Part shown: one piece after another, positions 34,726-39,106 of the stretch
Numbering within the stretch: the first letter of the stretch is position 1
Layout of the letters: each line of letters starts with the position of its first letter
Assembly (NCBI GenBank): GCA_021795795.1
Contig: JAJYPA010000021.1
Location: 1-39,106, forward strand
Direction of reading: 5' to 3'
DNA length: 39,106 nt
From: Pseudomonadota bacterium
GTDB taxonomy: Bacteria; Pseudomonadota; Gammaproteobacteria; Halothiobacillales; Halothiobacillaceae
Program-made: the position numbers and the translations under genes
Notes under the pieces: generated by a model
What the model saw: only the letters and a program-made list of their open reading frames with translations
Database searches by the model: none
What the model was told of the DNA's origin: nothing

Positions 34726-35148
34726 ATGACTGAATTTATCCACGCCATCGAAGACGGCGAAGAAGGCAAGATCGTTTCCGGCGCTTCCTCGCGCAGAGCC
34801 GCCAAGTGGTTCAATTATGGAACGCTGGTTGCCGTTCTCGTCCCACTGCCACTCGCGATTTTCTGGACGGGCATGTCCATGCTGATTTACGCGCTGAACA
34901 AACATCACCCAAATCCCAAGGTAGGCCACTATACCCAGTGGGCAGCCTACCGCTTCTACGGTGTCGCCGGAACCGCCGTGGCAGTGGCGGTGTTCTTCCC
35001 GGTCAACGTTACCTATTATCTAGTGATCTGGGCCATTGCGGCCGCGATTCTGATTCCTTGGACGATTTACGATCTTTACAAGATCAATCATGACACATGG
35101 GTCGATTGCGTGATTGAACCCCATCGTCCCTTTGAAGACAACCAATAA
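34726..35148 (+). CDS. Small membrane protein of unknown function
   Basis: The 140-residue protein has two long hydrophobic segments (about residues 32-57 and 80-110), with an acidic N-terminus [12 protein letters not shown] and a hydrophilic C-terminus. I do not recognise the family. AGGGAG lies 9 bases before the ATG at 34726. It precedes bioB by 55 bp in the same direction and is divergent from comF. A role in biotin or precursor transport is conceivable from position only; it is much too short for BioY-type transporters with six segments. Confidence 0.8.
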   Translation: MTEFIHAIEDGEEGKIVSGASSRRAAKWFNYGTLVAVLVPLPLAIFWTGMSMLIYALNKHHPNPKVGHYTQWAAYRFYGVAGTAVAVAVFFPVNVTYYLVIWAIAAAILIPWTIYDLYKINHDTWVDCVIEPHRPFEDNQ

Positions 35149-35203
35149 AGACGAATCACCGATCACCTGTCAAACCAATCCTTCCCTGCATGTGAGGCTG
35201 CCC

Positions 35204-36235
35204 TTGTCTAAACCGTCCAACCCCTGGGATCTGCCCCAGGTTCTCGCCCTGTTCGACCTGCCGTTCAACGATCTTTTGTTCCGTGCGCACGAAACCCATC
35301 GCGCGCATTTCGACGCCAATGCCGTTCAGATCAGCACCCTGCTTTCCATCAAAACCGGCGCCTGCCCGGAGGATTGTTCGTACTGTGCACAGAGTTCGAA
35401 ATACGATACCGGGTTGGAACGCGAGCGCCTGCTGCCCCTATCGGAAGTGCGGGAATCCGCCCTACGCGCCCGCGAAGCCGGAGCCACCCGATTCTGCATG
35501 GGGGCGGCCTGGCGCAACCCTACCGACAAGCAACTGGAAAATGTCATCAGCATGGTTGGCGTCGTCAAAGAACTCGGCATGGAAGCCTGCGTCACGCTCG
35601 GCATGCTCACCGCGCCCCAGGCAGGCCGCTTGAAAGAAGCCGGGCTCGATTACTACAACCATAATATCGATACCTCGCCGGAGTTTTACGGCGAAGTCAT
35701 CACCACGCGCAATTTCCAGGATCGTCTTGACACCCTGGCGCATGTGCGTGACAGCGGCATCAACGTCTGCTCCGGCGGCATTCTGGGCATGGGCGAATCA
35801 CGCGAGGACCGCGCCTCGTTTCTGGCCACGCTGGCCAACCTGCCACGCGCGCCGGAATCCGTGCCACTCAACATGCTGGTACGCATCCCCGGCACGCCGA
35901 TGGCGGACATCCCCGCTCTTGATCCGATCGAGTTCATCCGCACCGTCGCCGTCGCCCGCATCCTCATGCCCACCTCGCACGTCCGCCTCTCCGCTGGCCG
36001 CGAGGGCATGAGCGATGAAGCGCAAGCCTGGGGCTTCTTCGCCGGTGCGAACAGCATTTTTTACGGCGACAAGCTCCTCACCACCGACAACGCCGATCAG
36101 AACCGCGACCGTGCCCTGTTCGACAAACTTGGCATCCATCCTCTCATCCCTGCCGGATTTACCGAACGGGACGACGATGACCACACCAGCCCGATGGGTC
36201 ATTGTGGCGGCGCCTGTACCCACGCACATCCCTAA
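35204..36235 (+). CDS. bioB: Biotin synthase
   Basis: The 343-residue radical-SAM enzyme inserts sulfur into dethiobiotin. It has the cluster motif [10 protein letters not shown] (CxxxCxxC), with downstream [13 protein letters not shown] and the GGILGMGES and RLSAGREGM segments for SAM and [2Fe-2S] binding. TTG at 35204 has GAGG at six bases and gives [24 protein letters not shown] at 35192 and TTG at 35114 (overlapping the previous gene) are less likely. The C-terminus is unusual: [21 protein letters not shown] is rich in His, Cys and Asp. The TAA stop lies in the 4-bp target duplication of a MITE. Confidence 0.96.
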   Translation: MSKPSNPWDLPQVLALFDLPFNDLLFRAHETHRAHFDANAVQISTLLSIKTGACPEDCSYCAQSSKYDTGLERERLLPLSEVRESALRAREAGATRFCMGAAWRNPTDKQLENVISMVGVVKELGMEACVTLGMLTAPQAGRLKEAGLDYYNHNIDTSPEFYGEVITTRNFQDRLDTLAHVRDSGINVCSGGILGMGESREDRASFLATLANLPRAPESVPLNMLVRIPGTPMADIPALDPIEFIRTVAVARILMPTSHVRLSAGREGMSDEAQAWGFFAGANSIFYGDKLLTTDNADQNRDRALFDKLGIHPLIPAGFTERDDDDHTSPMGHCGGACTHAHP

Positions 36236-36388
36236 GGAGCCTCTGCACGAATCCATCCATGGCTTCGTGGGCTTGCGCCAGCTGCGCGTTCACCCCCGTC
36301 TTGTGCTCAGCATTTCAATGACTTACGTCATTGTGCGGCAGGGCCTCCATGCCCTGCACGGGAAGGCCTGCATTTGTGCTGACCCTCC
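36236..36388. mobile_element. IS5-like MITE at the end of bioB
   Basis: This 153-bp non-coding element has imperfect terminal inverted repeats GGAGCCTCTGCACGAAT (left) and GGAGGGTCAGCACAAAT (right end, reverse strand; 13 of 17 match). It is flanked on both sides by CTAA, a 4-bp duplication that fits the YTAR target preference of IS5-family elements. It contains two perfect 7-bp hairpins, CAATGAC/GTCATTG at 36316-36333 and GCAGGGC/GCCCTGC at 36338-36357. It has no transposase, so it would be mobilised in trans. It is inserted directly after the bioB stop, which is retained in the duplication. Confidence 0.7.
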
Positions 36389-36724
36389 CTAATGATCTAG
36401 CGGTTTTTCACGACGCGTTGCGGGAGAACCCTTTCGGTCCGAATCTGCCCTTTCCTCCAACTCGTGTCATCAACCCCGAGTGATTAAACCCGATCCATCG
36501 ACGATCATCTGAGGGTTTCATCAATCGGACAGGCTGTGCCTCAACAGCGTATTCATCGTTTCGTATTCTGTCGTTTCACCCGGTGGATCGACGGTCAGCG
36601 AAGACGCCTCGTCTTTGTCATAAAAAATTCGCATGATCACCCGCATCCGAATCAACAAGGGCTGCGTAAACACCTTGGAGCCAGACGCTTCTTCAACCGC
36701 GTACACCCAAGGAGCTTTTCAATC
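36389..36724. other. Intergenic region before the di-haem cytochrome gene
   Basis: This region of 336 bases has no convincing gene. It should contain the cytochrome promoter; the segment TTGTCATAAAAAATTCGCATGAT near 36617-36640 is the most A/T-rich part, but I could not fix boxes. A short minus-strand frame here is judged spurious. Confidence 0.4.
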
Positions 36725-38428
36725 ATGAATAACCCACTTACCCCGAAACGTCACCGATTAGCAACCGCCATTCTCAGTGGCCTGATCCTGTCCGGTCTTG
36801 TCACTCTTTCAGGCTGCAACAGCAGCAATGATCAAACGCCGGTCGCCCAAAACCCACCGCCGCAAACTAATCCTCAGTTGACACTCGGTCAGACAACCTT
36901 TCGCTACGAAACCTTCGGTAACCAGGGGTTTTGGACCCAAGCGATGCAACTTCCGCAAGGACTTGCCGCGGCTGGTGTCACTCCGCTGGCCGCCTTATCA
37001 CTGGGACTGAATGTCAACGCGGCTGCGTTAAGCTCGGATACCGCCAAGGCCTTGACCGATGCCCTAGCTAAAATCCAGGCGGGGGCAGACCCGAAAACCA
37101 CCGTGCTCAATGATCCTGGTGTAACCTTGGCGCTCATCAACGAAGGTGCGGTCATTGGCGTCGTGCCTTTTGCGGCGGACGGTTCGCGCAAGCCACTCGG
37201 CAGCGACCCGGACTACAATCCCAAAGACACCCTTGACTTGTCGCGCGGCGATTCCGTGGGTGTTTCATGCGCTCTATGCCACGCACGCACGGACAACTCA
37301 GTCGTACCTGCCGGATTTGCCAAAATGCCGGGCTCGGTCGGCCTTGAAGTGGATGGCCCTGCAGCCAATGGGCTTGATTTCGGCAACATCGTTGCCGCCT
37401 CGGGCAATCCACGCGCTTACTTGCCCATGTATCAACTGGCCTTCGCGGCACTTGGTGGCGCTTCTGCGGCCAATCAGGCGGGCTATGCAGGCATCAAGGA
37501 CGACACCAATGCCGAAGTACGCACCTATCTGACCGGCAGCAATGCACAAGGCAAACGTTATTATCCCGTCGATGGCTTTGATGCCTTCCCGGATGGTGTG
37601 AATAATGTCGCTGAAATACCGCCCTTTTACCGCACGGATCTCACAGCGCCTTGGGGTCACTCGGGTTTCGATACGGATCTAAACGATTTCAACAACATTG
37701 TCTATGTATTGGGCCTCGACCCGACCATCTTGGCCACGGCACCGGGTAAGCAGATACTCGAAGGCCTGGCCGGTGGCGTGGGCGACGAGATCTACAATCG
37801 CTATGTAGCAGTACTAGACGACAGCGGCTTGCAAGGCAAATACCCCTTCGTACAATCAGCGGCTACAGGTAAGGGCTTTTTGGGCTACCAGGTCGATCAA
37901 TCTAAACTTGAGGCACTGACGGCGTACACCGACCAGCTGCAATCACCCCGCGCGCCCACCGATCTGGATGCCGCCATGGTCTCTCGCGGCCAGCAGGTGT
38001 TCGACCAGAACTGCACCACCTGCCACGCTGCCAGTGCTTCCGCTCCGGTCTCATCGGACATTGTGCCATTCGCTCAGCTGTACCCCAGCTTTAGCCCGAC
38101 GGTACTGGCCCCACGCCAAGCACCCCTGAGTGATGTGATCATCAGCACGGATAACGGCCCGGATCCGAGCTACTACAATGAGTTGACGGTATTCAATGCC
38201 AGCGTGCGTGCCGATACTGTCGGGTTTGCGGTCCCGTTACTGGCTGGACTGGACGGGCAGACCAAGTTCCTGCATGACCTGTCGATCAGTGGGACCACTA
38301 CCACAGATGCACTAAATATGCTGCTCGATCCAACCCGAGGCTCTGGCGCTCAACACCCGTTCTACATCACGGATGCCGGGGATCGAGCGGCCATAACGGA
38401 ATATTTGAGAAGTCGCGAGACGAAATGA
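36725..38428 (+). CDS. Di-haem c-type cytochrome lipoprotein of unknown role
   Basis: The 567-residue protein has a lipoprotein signal with lipobox LSGC (Cys31), a Pro/Gln/Asn linker, and two covalent haem sites: CALCH at 182-186 and CTTCH at 430-434. The wide spacing suggests two cytochrome domains, broadly like di-haem peroxidase or rubber-oxygenase-type cytochromes, but I cannot place it in a named family. ATG at 36725 has AAGGAG at good distance; the longer frame start would miss the signal peptide. It stands alone, followed by a strong terminator. A role in periplasmic electron transfer during sulfur oxidation is plausible but unproven. Confidence 0.85.
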   Translation: MNNPLTPKRHRLATAILSGLILSGLVTLSGCNSSNDQTPVAQNPPPQTNPQLTLGQTTFRYETFGNQGFWTQAMQLPQGLAAAGVTPLAALSLGLNVNAAALSSDTAKALTDALAKIQAGADPKTTVLNDPGVTLALINEGAVIGVVPFAADGSRKPLGSDPDYNPKDTLDLSRGDSVGVSCALCHARTDNSVVPAGFAKMPGSVGLEVDGPAANGLDFGNIVAASGNPRAYLPMYQLAFAALGGASAANQAGYAGIKDDTNAEVRTYLTGSNAQGKRYYPVDGFDAFPDGVNNVAEIPPFYRTDLTAPWGHSGFDTDLNDFNNIVYVLGLDPTILATAPGKQILEGLAGGVGDEIYNRYVAVLDDSGLQGKYPFVQSAATGKGFLGYQVDQSKLEALTAYTDQLQSPRAPTDLDAAMVSRGQQVFDQNCTTCHAASASAPVSSDIVPFAQLYPSFSPTVLAPRQAPLSDVIISTDNGPDPSYYNELTVFNASVRADTVGFAVPLLAGLDGQTKFLHDLSISGTTTTDALNMLLDPTRGSGAQHPFYITDAGDRAAITEYLRSRETK

Positions 38429-38560
38429 GGTCCCATTGGGTTTACGGATTGATGTCATTTACAGGGAACGAACCCCGGCCATGAATTGCCCGATCCTCCG
38501 CTTCTTGGTGTTCGACTCAATACGTTGACCAGAAACAAAAACTCAATTCATGCTATTGAT

Positions 38561-38592
38561 AAAGCCGGATCACATGGTGATCCGGCTTTTTT
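38561..38592 (+). terminator. Rho-independent terminator after the cytochrome gene
   Basis: AAAGCCGGATCAC, loop ATG, GTGATCCGGCTTTTTT: a perfect stem of at least 12 bp followed by a T-run. It lies 132 bp after the cytochrome stop and no gene intervenes, so it probably ends that transcript. The stem is symmetrical enough to work on both strands. Confidence 0.9.
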
Positions 38593-38593
38593 C

Positions 38594-38886
38594 ATCCACA
38601 TAGCTAAACGCTACAAGGAAATATGCCGACGAGATTCGTTTTCGGAACCTGTCGGCCTTAGCTCGGCACCAAGTTACCGGGCTGGGCATCAGCGCTAGCT
38701 GCTACCTTTATCTCCCATAGTTTGTTGGCGTAAAGATGTGTCGGCTCTGCATCATGGCCGAAATCTGGTTCTACTGGGTCACACAGAGGCCACTGCCTTT
38801 CAATGCATTGATCATTTTGTTCTGAGCCGGCGGCGGCAAAAACTGAGGGCAACACCTGATTTTTCCGGTGGGTGTTGCCAATACTT
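38594..38886. other. Gene-poor region with probable mobile-element debris
   Basis: No reliable gene is seen here. It contains an inverted repeat GGCAACACC/GGTGTTGCC at 38849-38880 with a 14-base loop, directly before the IS30-type fragment. It may be an element end or a regulatory hairpin. Short frames on both strands have no recognisable content. Confidence 0.35.
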
Positions 38887-39006
38887 TTCTCCAAACTCTG
38901 CGTTGAAGAGCGGGCCACCATTCAAATCGGTCATGCTCATGGGCTCAGCCAGCGCGAGATTGCGCTGTCAGTCGGTGAGCTATTGATCCGGCCAAGTGAA
39001 GTTTGA
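38887..39006 (+). pseudogene. IS30-family transposase N-terminal remnant
   Basis: The frame reads FSKLCVEERATIQIGHAHGL then SQREIALSVG and stops shortly after. This matches the helix-turn-helix start of IS30 transposases (LSxEERATIQ...GLSQREIAxxLG). After VG the expected STISREV-like segment is scrambled and a TGA follows at 39004, so the coding sequence is truncated and probably frameshifted. No start codon is evident. Confidence 0.65.
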
Positions 39007-39019
39007 AGTTTCATGATTT

Positions 39020-39106
39020 TCATGCGGCGTATTTCACGCGTGGATCCTGGAAGTACTTTTTAACGCGCTCCGGGTCTTGTTCCAGTGCTTGCATGTGCGC
39101 GGTTGC
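39020..39106 (-). CDS. C-terminal end of an unidentified protein, cut by the window edge
   Basis: On the minus strand 28 in-frame codons run from the window edge to a TGA at 39022-39020, ending ALEQDPERVKKYFQDPRVKYAA. The sequence is protein-like (charged helix pattern) but too short for me to identify. It begins only 13 bases from the IS30-type remnant, so it could belong to another insertion sequence or be an ordinary gene. Confidence 0.4.
   Translation of the reverse strand, partial: ATAHMQALEQDPERVKKYFQDPRVKYAA

Noticed and set aside
36521..36706. 61-codon minus-strand frame before the cytochrome gene
   Set aside because: No ribosome-binding site, no motif, and it lies in the expected promoter and leader of the cytochrome gene.
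38658..38921. 87-codon minus-strand frame
   Set aside because: No recognisable content or ribosome-binding site, and it overlaps the IS30-type remnant; treated as debris.

Overview
The window looks like a chromosomal segment of a chemolithoautotrophic sulfur-oxidising gammaproteobacterium, most likely Halothiobacillus or a close relative. The evidence is a free-standing soxYZ pair, gammaproteobacterial gene orders (def-fmt-rsmB-DUF4390-ntrYX-trkA-trkH; LysM-dprA-smg-topA-tsaC-hemF; comF beside bioB) and moderately high G+C. The genus is inferred from gene content and is not proven by any single sequence.

Layout. Positions 1-5199, minus strand: the 5' part of a large GAF/PAS sensor histidine kinase (cut by the window edge), an OmpA-domain lipoprotein and bioF. 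Positions 5214-8610, plus strand: a membrane sensor histidine kinase and a sigma54-type response regulator. Positions 8647-9705, minus strand: a zinc metallopeptidase. Positions 10000-10836, plus strand: soxY and soxZ, preceded by an excellent -24/-12 (sigma54) promoter and two dyads, and closed by a terminator. Positions 10955-13789: proline iminopeptidase (minus), then ttcA and an acyltransferase (plus). Positions 13786-25042, minus strand: one long operon-like run, def, fmt, rsmB, DUF4390, ntrY, ntrX, trkA, trkH and a second acyltransferase, mostly with overlapping or closely spaced ends. Positions 25401-32602, plus strand: LysM lipoprotein, dprA, smg, topA, tsaC, hemF. Positions 32626-34679, minus strand: a secreted nuclease, rpmE2 and comF. 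Positions 34726-38428, plus strand: a small membrane protein, bioB, a 153-bp IS5-like MITE inserted exactly at the bioB stop codon, and a di-haem cytochrome lipoprotein. The right edge (38.6-39.1 kb) is a decayed mobile-element zone with an IS30-type transposase remnant.

How the parts fit. The most interesting unit is 5.2-10.9 kb: a two-component pair whose regulator carries the sigma54-contact loop (GAYTGA form) lies about 1.4 kb from a sigma54-type promoter in front of soxYZ, the thiosulfate carrier of the Sox pathway. This suggests that a dedicated sulfur-compound sensor controls the Sox carrier through RpoN. The second two-component pair, NtrYX, differs: its regulator has no GAFTGA loop and a degraded Walker B motif. 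Other notable points are a rho-independent terminator folded into the signal-peptide codons of the nuclease gene downstream of rpmE2, a topoisomerase I whose zinc fingers are replaced by repeats and a histone-H1-like tail, and four core genes (bioF, bioB, rsmB, dprA) that appear to start with TTG. I saw no tRNA, rRNA, CRISPR array, prophage or replication origin.
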